From positions 1-12,185 of the forward strand of contig CALMYW010000449.1 in the NCBI GenBank assembly GCA_937873665.1: 12,185 bases of DNA. Reading direction: 5' to 3'. The notes under the pieces were generated by a model that was not told the origin of the DNA, did not search any database, and was given only the letters and a program-made list of their open reading frames with translations. Source of the DNA: an uncultured Sphingorhabdus sp. (GTDB lineage: Bacteria; Pseudomonadota; Alphaproteobacteria; Sphingomonadales; Sphingomonadaceae). Numbering within the stretch: position 1 is the first letter of the stretch; each line of letters begins with the position of its first letter. Positions 6,060-12,185 of the stretch are shown one piece after another. Both the position numbers and the translations under genes were made by a program.

Positions 6060-7099
6060 TGGATTTGATTACCCCAGATTTACTGCTAGTCCCATCGTTG
6101 GAGCAGACAGAGAGCCTTCGCGCCTTCATGTACAGAGCGGCACAAGTCAATGCGTTTCCGCGCATGTACGCAGGTAGCGCCCACGCCTTAAAGCACGCTC
6201 GCAGATTGCTAAGCCAAGTGGAGAGTCGGGACTCCACGCTAAGCCAAGAGCTGCGTTTGCGCTTGGCTCCGACTCCCATCAGTGGACACAAGGGGTCAGG
6301 GTTCCTGTTGGGGGAGGAGGACATCCCCTCTTCCCGCATACGAATTGAGGCGCGTAGTGTTTGTCCACTTTGTATCGCCGAAAACCCATGGTCTCGTGGC
6401 GAGTGGGAGCTCAAAGCGTATACCACTTGTCATCTGCATGGGGTAAGCCTCGTAGATGAGTGCGATCAATGCCAGAAAGGACTCTCCTGGAGTCGTACGG
6501 AAGTTTCACGCTGCTATTGCGGTCGTGCCCTTTCTTCCATCTCCCCTGCAACTAGTAAAGGCTGGGAACGGAAGTGGGCGACACAAATACATTTGGCGTT
6601 CAGATATTCAATCAATGGTGAATCGACACGATCTGGCTCAGCGATAAATATTTCGAAGCTACTACTGATGGTCGATGTAGCGCATGCAGTGATTATTCCC
6701 AGTAGGTTTTTGCGCAAGCGCTCGAATGATGACCCATCACGATTGGTAGCAAAGTTGCTGGCGGACCCGAAATACCAATCTTTCCTTTGGGAGTGTATTT
6801 TCTTATACGCGGCAGAAACGCCAATACTGCTCTCTGAGAAGTTGTCACTGGGTCAAACAAATGTCGACCTCGTTCGAAACTACCGAAGGTTCGCGGAAGA
6901 CTTTCCCATACCCTTGGAGCTCAAACCAAAGCTCCCCCCTTTAGAGAAAAATCCATATGGCCCGCCCCTAAAGCCCAAGGCAATAGAAGATATGCGCGCT
7001 CATGTCGCGCAGCTTAAATATCTGTATGGGGGAAGGACTGACGAGGAGTTCAACCCGTTCACAATGAGTCGAGCACAGCAACGGGCAGGACGAATGTGA
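6059..7099 (+). CDS. tniQ: TniQ/TnsD-family target selector 1 (short form)
   Basis: TniQ-family proteins direct TnsC to a target, by binding a DNA site or through a partner complex. The 346-aa product has the family's zinc-finger pattern in its first half: C102-x2-C105 (CPLC), C124 with H127 (CHLH), C135-x2-C138 (CDQC) and C152-x-C154 (CYC), with the conserved WSRGEWELK segment between. The N terminus (residues 8-45: SLRAFMYRAAQVNAF) matches the start of TniQ domains. The remaining C-terminal part is helical but has no obvious HTH array, unlike its neighbour. AAAGGGG precedes the ATG. Parts of the gene near 6540-6900 look more AT-rich than its neighbours. It overlaps tnsC by 1 nt and the next gene by 4 nt. 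Confidence 0.88.
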   Translation: MDLITPDLLLVPSLEQTESLRAFMYRAAQVNAFPRMYAGSAHALKHARRLLSQVESRDSTLSQELRLRLAPTPISGHKGSGFLLGEEDIPSSRIRIEARSVCPLCIAENPWSRGEWELKAYTTCHLHGVSLVDECDQCQKGLSWSRTEVSRCYCGRALSSISPATSKGWERKWATQIHLAFRYSINGESTRSGSAINISKLLLMVDVAHAVIIPSRFLRKRSNDDPSRLVAKLLADPKYQSFLWECIFLYAAETPILLSEKLSLGQTNVDLVRNYRRFAEDFPIPLELKPKLPPLEKNPYGPPLKPKAIEDMRAHVAQLKYLYGGRTDEEFNPFTMSRAQQRAGRM

Positions 7100-8901
7100 A
7101 CTCCCTATTGCTGAGACCACTCGCGCTGAAGTCTGAGGGGCCGAACAGCTATCGCATGAGGCTGGCTGACTCGAACATCTTGCCGTTCGATTTGGTAGAC
7201 CATGAGGACGTATACGGAGCTAAAGAGGACGTGCTCGCCAATCAGCTCTGGCAGCGATGGCTTTATATGCAAGGCGACTCAGCCGTGTGGCTCCATCGCA
7301 GAGCGCGCTGGTGTCCGCGATGCTTGGGCGATCACGGCTTTGGGCGTGTAGGCTGGGAGTTGCTTTTTGCAGACGCGTGCGCCTCCTGCGGAAGTTGGCT
7401 CGTGGATGTTTGCCACCAATGCAGCACCCCAGTTTCGTGGAGTCGGCCATCCATGACACGTTGCCGATGCAACGCCAATCTCTGTGACGCTCCATCAAGT
7501 GCCGCGCCCCAGGCAGTTGTTCGATTGAGTCAATCCATGGAACAGCTGGTACTAGGCCTTCCGGAAACGGAAATGCCGGAGCTCAACCGGCTATCCCCAC
7601 AGCAATGCAGCCGGTTGGTCCGATTACTTGGCGTTTACGGCTCTTCCCAACATGCGCGGGCACCGCAGAAGATTTCTACAGCAGAATCTCTCGACGTCTC
7701 CTGGATGGTAAGCACTGTCGCGGCCGAAATGCTGGCGACATGGCCAGCAGGGCTTCACCACATGCTGGAGCGCCAGAGCAAACTGGTCGCTGGCCAAGCG
7801 AGCTCGGGGCGGTTGTCTGGCGTCTTTGGTGGGTTCTACCGCGCACTTTACGGGGCCTTCAAAGATCCGGAGTTTGACTGGGTACGCGTGGCCTTCGAAG
7901 ACTATATCGCTGGCCATTGGTCAGGCGCTATGGGGCGGCGAAACCTTCGGATGCCAGATTCTCTTTGGTCGAGGTTGAACTGGGTACCGCTCTCGGCGGC
8001 CGCGTCGCAGACTGGTCTATCCAAACGTCGGATCTCAGACCTGATCGAGTCAAGCGCCATTCATGCAGCACGGCGAACCACAGCTTCGGGTCGCCAGTTC
8101 GTGATGGTCCGCCAGAAAGATATCCAAACCCTGATCGGCGTTGTAACCGCCGACATCTGCTTGGCGGAAGCGTCTTCGGTTTTGGGAGTGAAGCGGCAAC
8201 GGTTGAGCAGGTTGTTGCCGCTTCTTTGTCCTGACTCCAGGAAGTCGACCTTGCATGGCACTCCATGGCTCATTCCAAAGGATTGGGTTCACAAGTGGAC
8301 TGAAATGCTCGAATCATTGACCGAGCACGACAAGGTCCCCCCCTGGTCAGTTTCGTTGGATCAACTGCTGCGCTATGGCCCACTGGATGACCACCGAATC
8401 TGTAGTTTGTTGAGGGATGTCGAAGCCCGAGTGTTCCAGCCCATCGGTCGGTACACCGAGTCGGTTGGTTTGGCAGGACTTCTGTTCCATTGTGATCAAC
8501 TACTCGAAAGGTACGGTGGCCAGACAAGCACCATCTTGTCCATCCCCGACGTAGCTGACCGTCTTGGCGTGAAGCAAGAGGTGGCATATGCCTTGGCGAA
8601 CCTCGGCCTTCTAGAGATTGAGCTGTACACATGTGGCCGTCGGCAGGCCCGAGGGGTTAGCGCGACGTCGCTAGAAAAGTTTCTCGCTTGCTTCGTGTTT
8701 GTCTCCAATGTGGCCAAGTCCTTGGGCCGTTCCCCACGCGCCGTTATCACAGCACTTACCGAAGACGGGGTCAAACCGGTCGCAGGACCTGCATTGAGAA
8801 ACTGCAGACAGACCGTCTACTTCCGCAAGGACTTGGAGACGATCCCATGGCTTGCCTCCGCGCCAGGATGGGCGGGTTATCTGCTACCAGGGCAGCTTTA
8901 A
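7096..8901 (+). CDS. TniQ/TnsD-family target selector 2 (long, with C-terminal HTH modules)
   Basis: This 601-aa protein is a second, clearly different TniQ-family member. Its zinc-finger set is C73-x2-C76 (CPRC), C95-x2-C98 (CASC, with Cys where TniQ 1 has His), C106-x2-C109 (CHQC) and C123-x-C125, around the shared GRVGWELLF segment. The C-terminal half holds several helix-turn-helix-like repeats: about 296-345 (LSAAASQTGLSKRRISDLIE), 352-400 (LAEASSVLGVKRQRLSRLL), 480-530 (IPDVADRLGVKQEVAYALA) and 533-570 (VSNVAKSLGRSPRAVITAL). Such an array fits a TnsD-like protein that reads a specific DNA attachment site. Translation begins at GTG (7096), whose bases overlap the TGA of TniQ 1 (GTGA), with GGCAGGA just upstream. 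It is the last gene of the operon; no tnsE-like gene follows. Confidence 0.87.
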   Translation: MNSLLLRPLALKSEGPNSYRMRLADSNILPFDLVDHEDVYGAKEDVLANQLWQRWLYMQGDSAVWLHRRARWCPRCLGDHGFGRVGWELLFADACASCGSWLVDVCHQCSTPVSWSRPSMTRCRCNANLCDAPSSAAPQAVVRLSQSMEQLVLGLPETEMPELNRLSPQQCSRLVRLLGVYGSSQHARAPQKISTAESLDVSWMVSTVAAEMLATWPAGLHHMLERQSKLVAGQASSGRLSGVFGGFYRALYGAFKDPEFDWVRVAFEDYIAGHWSGAMGRRNLRMPDSLWSRLNWVPLSAAASQTGLSKRRISDLIESSAIHAARRTTASGRQFVMVRQKDIQTLIGVVTADICLAEASSVLGVKRQRLSRLLPLLCPDSRKSTLHGTPWLIPKDWVHKWTEMLESLTEHDKVPPWSVSLDQLLRYGPLDDHRICSLLRDVEARVFQPIGRYTESVGLAGLLFHCDQLLERYGGQTSTILSIPDVADRLGVKQEVAYALANLGLLEIELYTCGRRQARGVSATSLEKFLACFVFVSNVAKSLGRSPRAVITALTEDGVKPVAGPALRNCRQTVYFRKDLETIPWLASAPGWAGYLLPGQL

Positions 8902-9208
8902 GGGTAGATGTCGGGAAGCGCAAGGTGACGGTGCGACAGATCCCTATCCCTACTTCTACCGCCAGTGTCCATTTACTCAACCAAGCGCTTTTGTGCAGCT
9001 ACGGCGCTATGAAACACACACCTCTCGCGGGCTCGGTTTGAACCATTTGTTCCCAGTCTTTCCTTCATTCCTTTGGGTAAGTCCACATGAAAAATCCGCA
9101 CTATGAGTATTGGGGAAGGCGCATGCGCGAGTACCACCGCACGCACCAGTGGCGCATGGGCGAGAGCGCTTTGGGCATTTGAACTCTGTCGCAGGTCGCA
9201 CCGAACGG
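8902..9208. other. Region after the transposition operon, no confident gene
   Basis: About 300 bp with no terminator-like hairpin visible immediately after the operon. The only ORF worth noting is a 31-codon frame at 9087-9182, described separately. One transposon end could in principle lie here if the element carries no cargo on this side, but I saw no clear TGT-ending inverted repeat or repeated TnsB-site motif. Confidence 0.4.
9087..9182 (+). CDS. Possible small protein of 31 aa
   Basis: An ATG-initiated frame encodes MKNPHYEYWGRRMREYHRTH and an 11-residue tail, a very basic, aromatic peptide. There is no convincing Shine-Dalgarno sequence, and I do not recognise it. It could be a genuine small protein, the truncated start of a longer gene, or chance. 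It lies between the transposition operon and the broken HAD gene. Confidence 0.25.
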   Translation: MKNPHYEYWGRRMREYHRTHQWRMGESALGI

Positions 9209-9445
9209 ATGATGAGCATGTTATGCCCCAAGGCTTTAATACCATACCTTCCTGCTTCCACCCCCCGAAGCGCGGACGTTGTTCTGTATCTCGACCTCGA
9301 TGGTGTTGTCCACCATGAGCAGGTGCTGTGGCATCCCCGCAAAGGCATCTACATGAATCCGCTCGAGACTAATGGACATTTCCTGTTCGAATGGCTAGAG
9401 GTTGCGAAGTCGCTCAATCAGTTCTTCGTCCGAATAGCGGCGTGA
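9209..9445 (+). pseudogene. 5' fragment of a HAD-fold gene (HAD_SAK-like), cut by rearrangement
   Basis: From residue 24 the frame reads VVLYLDLDGVVHHEQVLWHP, then RKGIYMN and GHFLFEWLEVA. The D29-x-D31-G motif and the HPxxGI...GHxLFEW pattern resemble the N-terminal third of HAD-domain proteins of the HAD_SAK (RNA-repair-associated) type, which normally run on to a VRIVLSTSW-like second motif. Here the likeness stops near 9395-9402, where the DNA becomes an antiparallel recombinase fragment; the last dozen residues (KSLNQFFVRIAA) are antisense reading of that gene. The product would lack most of the catalytic fold. I found no 3' remainder in the window. ATG 9209 is the likely start; upstream in-frame codons are weakly supported. 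Confidence 0.6.
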
Positions 9446-9826
9446 GCGCGCGCGGATGATGCCTTGCGCGGTATAGAAGTCCTCCTTGGCGACGATGGCT
9501 GGGAAGGCGTCCTCCTTGCGAATCCACATGTCCGAAGGATTGACCACTCTCAGCTTGCGCAGCTTGAAGGACACCCGGTTGTAGACGTTGCTGCCGATGT
9601 ACTTTTCGTTGATGAGGACCTCGTGAACAGTGGCTCTGTTCCATTCGCGACCCAGATCGGTGCGGATGCCCGAGCAGTTCAATCGCGAGGCGATCTCCGT
9701 CTCAGACAAGCCGTCATTGACAAACCATCGGTAGATGCTTTGGACCACCTGCACCTCTTCCTGTGGGCCAGGCACCAACACGACCCTATCGGTCTGCAAT
9801 CCGCGCATCAGTTTGGGAGAACGCAA
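9395..9826 (-). pseudogene. Internal fragment of a large serine recombinase
   Basis: On the minus strand residues from LQTDRVVLVPGP onward match the 'recombinase' middle domain of large serine recombinases: IYRWFVNDGLSETEIASRLN, GIRTDLGREWNRATVHEVL, INEKYIGSNVYNRVSFK and MWIRKEDAFPAIVAKEDF, ending RRYSDEELIERLRNL. The N-terminal catalytic resolvase domain with the active serine and the C-terminal zinc/coiled-coil part are both missing, so it cannot be a working enzyme. The first residues (before about LQTDR) do not look native, putting the upstream breakpoint near 9800-9815; the downstream one is near 9396-9402. It is antiparallel to the ParB genes. Such recombinases often neighbour this type of ParB pair, so it may be debris of the same element. 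Confidence 0.8.
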
Positions 9827-9914
9827 TCCGGTGGAACTGGAGAACTACCGGTTCGACAACCTGGACTACTTCTATGGAATGGCAGCACGGACCCGGCTGC
9901 GGAGAGCGGCATGA
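9801..9914 (+). pseudogene. Orphan 3' end of a gene formerly upstream of the ParB pair
   Basis: A plus-strand frame without a start reads ISLGERNPVELENYRFDNLD and then YFYGMAARTRLRRAA, and stops at TGA 9912-9914, overlapping the ParB ATG at 9911 as ATGA. The composition and the 4-nt coupling look like the true C terminus of an operon gene. Upstream of about 9801 the DNA belongs to the antiparallel recombinase fragment, so the rest of this gene is missing. The SLGERNPVE segment is loosely like the C terminus of some IS3-type OrfB proteins, but I cannot assign it. Confidence 0.4.
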
Positions 9915-10813
9915 CCGAGCCGCTTTCGCTGCCCGAGCTGCGCATGATCCCGATGGACCGTATCGAGATCCTGAACCCGCGCGAGCGCAACCAGCGCAAA
10001 TTCAGCGCGATTGTGGAAAACATCGGAGCAGTTGGTCTGAAGAAGCCTGTGACAGTCACACCGCGTCCAGGCGAGGATGGTGCAGAGCGCTACATACTGG
10101 TGTGCGGCGAAGGGCGATTCAAGGCATTCCAACAACTGGGTGAGAAGCGCATTCCGGCGCTTGTGGTCATGGTCTCGGACGAGGATGCGTTCGTCATGAG
10201 CCTTGCGGAGAACGTCGCGCGGAGACGGCATCAACCACTGGAACTGCTGCGCGGCATCACGTTGCTGCGCGACAAAGGCCATTCCGTCCAGGACATCGCG
10301 CGCAAGACCAACCTGCACGAGTCCTATGTGCGGCACATTCTTGAGTTGGTCGACAAGGGGGAAGAGCGACTGCTGGTCGCCGTCGAGCGCGGCAAGATGC
10401 CGATTACCGTGGCCATTCTCATCGTCGGTGCCGGCAATGACGACAAGGAAGTACAGATGGCAATGCAAGAAGCCTACGAATCTGGCGAGCTGCGTGGCCC
10501 GCAGCTGATGTACGCCAAGAAGCTGGTGGAGCGGCGCCAGTTCCTAGGACGCTCCATCGCACGCTCCACGCCTCGGAAGCCTGTTGACATCACCTCGTCT
10601 AGCCTGGTGCGCGCCTACAAGACAGAGGTTGAGCGCCAGCGCATCATGATCCGCAAGTCGTCTCTCGTCCAGCAGCGACTCTTCTTTGTATACGGCGCAC
10701 TGAGAAAGATGTTGGGCGACGAGAACCTGGTCAACATCCTTCGACTGGAGGGGCTGGACACCTTGCCCAAGTACCTCGCGGAACGCGTTTCCCGCAGTGG
10801 AGGCTCTGTATGA
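9911..10813 (+). CDS. ParB-like N-terminal-domain protein 1
   Basis: The 300-aa product has a ParB/Srx-type N-terminal domain (about residues 12-115) with box-II-like GEGRFKAF (66-73), where canonical ParB has GERRxRA, and the box-III-like ENVARRRHQPLE (100-111). A ParB-type HTH follows (HSVQDIARKTNLHESYVRHI, about 124-143), then a long helical C-terminal region. ParB proteins bind DNA sites and act in plasmid or element maintenance, usually with a ParA ATPase; none is present. A longer in-frame reading from 9464 is only antisense of the recombinase fragment, so I take the ATG at 9911, which overlaps an upstream stop (ATGA). It overlaps the next gene by 4 nt. Role: a maintenance or regulatory protein of a recombinase-linked element is the likely reading. 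Confidence 0.82.
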   Translation: MTEPLSLPELRMIPMDRIEILNPRERNQRKFSAIVENIGAVGLKKPVTVTPRPGEDGAERYILVCGEGRFKAFQQLGEKRIPALVVMVSDEDAFVMSLAENVARRRHQPLELLRGITLLRDKGHSVQDIARKTNLHESYVRHILELVDKGEERLLVAVERGKMPITVAILIVGAGNDDKEVQMAMQEAYESGELRGPQLMYAKKLVERRQFLGRSIARSTPRKPVDITSSSLVRAYKTEVERQRIMIRKSSLVQQRLFFVYGALRKMLGDENLVNILRLEGLDTLPKYLAERVSRSGGSV

Positions 10814-11673
10814 CATCCACGACCCTTGGGTTTCTGCCCAAACCGCTCATGATTGAGGTCGACCGAATTCTTCCGTCGGTCAAACTCGACCAAAAGATCA
10901 CGGCGACGCACAAGTTCCGGCAGATCAAGGAATCCATCGCCGAGATCGGTCTCATTGAGCCCCTGGTGGTCACAGCGGTCGACCGCAAGACCTCACGGCA
11001 TCTCATCCTGGACGGGCATTTGCGCTTAATGGCCATGAAAGAGCTGGAGCTCAACGAGATTCCCTGCCTGGTCTCCACCGACGACGAGTCTTTCACGTAC
11101 AACAACCAGCTGAACCGCCTGTCGACCATCCAGGAGCACATCATGATCCGCCGCGCTATGGATCGTGGCATTTCTGCAGCGAAGTTAGCCAAAGGTCTGT
11201 GTATTGACGTGAGCTTGCTGCAAAAGAAGCGCAGCCTGCTCGACGGCATTTGTGATGAGGTGGCCAGGATTCTGAAAGACCACCAATTCTCGACAGAAGT
11301 GACCGCAGTGTTGCGACGTATGAAGCCCACTCGCCAAGTCGAGTGCGCCGAACTGATGGTGGCCGCCAACACGGTGACTGCCAGCTACGCCCGTGCGATG
11401 CTCGCGGCGACACCCGAAGAAATGCTGGTCGGCGGCAAGAAGACGGTTCGCAGCGCCGCGATGTCGCAAGAGCAGGTGGCGCGGATGGAGAACGAGATGA
11501 CCAACCTGCTGGGGCAGTACAAGCTGGCAGAGCAATCGCACAGCGAGGACATGCTGAACTTGATGATCGCCCGAGGCTACATCGTCAAGCTCGTAGACAA
11601 CGCGCGCGTGCTGCGGTACATGCAGACCCACTTCCCCGAGGTCTTGGAGAATTCTCCAAGATCGTGGAGATGA
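10810..11673 (+). CDS. ParB/RepB-family protein 2, probably with a frameshifted C terminus
   Basis: The 287-aa product combines a ParB-like N-terminal domain (ILDGHLRLMAMKELELNEIP, residues 66-85; DGHLRL replaces GERR) with the RepB plasmid-partition C-terminal type of domain (NNQLNRLSTIQEHIMIRRAM, KKRSLLDGICDEVARILKDH, VLRRMKPTRQVECAELMVAA). Near the end, RYMQTHFPEVLENSPRSWR stops at 11671-11673. Reading one frame over from the same place gives EFSKIVEMTTVET and stops at 11690, which resembles the acidic EFQKI-type ends I recall for this family. A single missing G in GGAG(G)AATTC near 11646-11651 would restore it. The last dozen residues are thus probably altered, with the domains intact. 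ATG overlaps the previous stop (ATGA). Confidence 0.8.
   Translation: MTSTTLGFLPKPLMIEVDRILPSVKLDQKITATHKFRQIKESIAEIGLIEPLVVTAVDRKTSRHLILDGHLRLMAMKELELNEIPCLVSTDDESFTYNNQLNRLSTIQEHIMIRRAMDRGISAAKLAKGLCIDVSLLQKKRSLLDGICDEVARILKDHQFSTEVTAVLRRMKPTRQVECAELMVAANTVTASYARAMLAATPEEMLVGGKKTVRSAAMSQEQVARMENEMTNLLGQYKLAEQSHSEDMLNLMIARGYIVKLVDNARVLRYMQTHFPEVLENSPRSWR
11643..11660. repeat. Perfect 18-bp palindrome at the end of the second ParB gene
   Basis: CTTGGAGAATTCTCCAAG is fully self-complementary over 18 bp. It covers the place where the second ParB gene seems to have lost a base. It may be a by-product of that deletion, a cloning-like EcoRI-centred coincidence, or a protein site for the ParB proteins. 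Confidence 0.5.
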
Positions 11674-12028
11674 CGACCGTGGAAACGTGAGCGCGTTTCA
11701 GCTCCATATGTACATGAGTGCAGCTGATCCACCTTTGGTAGCACTGAACACCACTACCTAACCGCCAAACCCCTTCCGAAACCTCCGCATTTGGCGCTGA
11801 CGGTGAAGAGTTATGCCTTGCGTTTCTCTGAGGCTCAAGAGCCTTCACACTCAGCGTATTTCACCAACCCGCCCCAAGAGATCGACTTGCAGACAGCCAC
11901 AAGTCATGGGTTGGGGCAATCCACCACCCATCATCAACACCGTGGGGAATATCCCAACGGGTAAACTTGGCAGGAAAGTGCGTCCAAGGGGGGCGCGCTC
12001 CCTGGTGTCACCGGCGGTATGTAGGATC

Positions 12029-12116
12029 TTTGCAGGTTTGTGGGAATGATTTCTAGAGCAGTTCCCATTGGAACTGCAAATGTGATTGGTTTGCAAGGCC
12101 CTGGGTTTGCAGGTTC
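12029..12116. repeat. Short TTTGCA-type repeat cluster
   Basis: TTTGCAGGTTT (12029-12039), CTGCAAA, the inverse (12074-12080), TTTGCAAGG (12090-12098) and TTTGCAGGTTC (12106-12116) fall within 90 bp. The last two plus-strand copies are exactly 16 bp apart. The cluster looks iteron-like and could be binding sites for a ParB- or TnsB-type protein, but the units are short and spacing is uneven. Confidence 0.35.
12058..12077. promoter_or_regulatory. Candidate protein-binding palindrome downstream of the ParB pair
   Basis: GCAGTTCC and GGAACTGC form perfect 8-bp arms around CATT. There is no following T-run, so it is more likely a dimer-binding site or structural hairpin than a terminator. Its place within the TTTGCA repeat cluster, some 385 bp after the ParB genes, makes a parS-like role possible. 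Confidence 0.4.
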
Positions 12117-12185
12117 AGTGAGAACCTACAGAAGGACCGCGCGCCCTTCACGATGTCGGCTAGCTGCCACAAACACCGCCAGTTT

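Larger units (their letters stand above)
11674..12185. other. Non-coding right end with palindromes and short repeats
   Basis: About 510 bp without a credible gene; the ORFs of about 80 codons on either strand here have no ribosome binding site or recognisable motif. Visible structures are GAAACG/CGTTTC arms (11682-11687 with 11694-11699) just after the ParB gene, the palindrome at 12058-12077, four TTTGCA-type repeats (12029-12116), and AGGTTC/GAACCT arms (12111-12116 with 12122-12127). No terminator with a T-run was seen. Being next to two ParB genes, this stretch is a reasonable place for a parS-like site. Confidence 0.4.

Noticed and set aside
9464..9910. A 449-aa reading of the first ParB gene beginning at 9464
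   Set aside because: The first 149 residues are antisense of the serine-recombinase fragment and show no domain; the ParB homology begins at the ATG at 9911, which overlaps an upstream stop.
9808..10468. Minus-strand ORFs opposite the ParB genes
   Set aside because: They are shadow frames of a well-supported plus-strand coding gene with no motifs of their own.
11813..12096. ORFs of 78 and 81 codons on opposite strands near the right end
   Set aside because: They overlap each other, lack ribosome binding sites and show no family pattern or sensible composition.
1..12185. CRISPR array or Cas genes that would make this a CRISPR-associated transposon
   Set aside because: Dual TniQ proteins made me look on both strands, but there are no regularly spaced repeats of about 28-36 bp and no Cas-like proteins. 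Such parts could still lie outside the window.

Overview
This window looks like an accessory region from a GC-rich betaproteobacterium, probably of the Burkholderiales/Comamonadaceae type. That placement is inferred from base composition, codon choice and the flavour of the IS3, phage-regulator and ParB-like proteins; no housekeeping gene is present to confirm it. Almost everything here belongs to mobile DNA.

Layout, left to right. (1) 1 to about 398: the 5' end of an IS3-family insertion sequence on the minus strand, with orfA, an A7G slippery site for frameshifting into orfB (off the window) and a probable terminal inverted repeat. (2) 488-1906: a phage-like control module. A minus-strand pair (an XRE/Cro-CI type repressor and a two-helix membrane protein, overlapping by 4 nt) faces a small plus-strand HTH protein resembling the BcepMu gp16 family. 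A near-consensus sigma70 promoter (TTGACG-N16-TATGAT) and an overlapping 18-bp palindrome, a candidate operator, sit just upstream of the plus-strand gene. (3) 1907-2402: no convincing gene, but a strong intrinsic-terminator-like hairpin, further inverted repeats and two micro-ORFs with good ribosome binding sites. (4) 2403-8901: an intact five-gene Tn7-like transposition operon in which every gene overlaps the next: tnsA-like endonuclease, tnsB-like DDE transposase (D268, D353, E389), tnsC-like AAA+ ATPase, and two different TniQ/TnsD-family zinc-finger target selectors (346 and 601 aa). (5) 8902 to about 9910: a rearrangement patchwork. The 5' part of a HAD-fold gene (HAD_SAK-like) runs into an antiparallel internal fragment of a large serine recombinase, which runs into the orphan 3' end of a plus-strand gene. 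(6) 9911-11673: two overlapping ParB/RepB-family genes without a visible parA; the second seems to have lost its last residues through a 1-nt deletion. (7) 11674-12185: non-coding, with a 20-bp interrupted palindrome and four TTTGCA-type short repeats.

How the parts may work together (inference). TnsA and TnsB would cut and join the transposon ends, TnsC would license the target, and the two TniQ proteins would offer two target-selection routes. The repressor/gp16-like switch upstream is organised like a temperate-phage immunity region and may set when transposition genes are expressed, although a terminator-like hairpin lies between the two. The ParB pair and recombinase debris look like the remains of a second, serine-recombinase-associated element that was inserted or rearranged next to the Tn7-like core. 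Neither end of the Tn7-like element could be fixed by eye.
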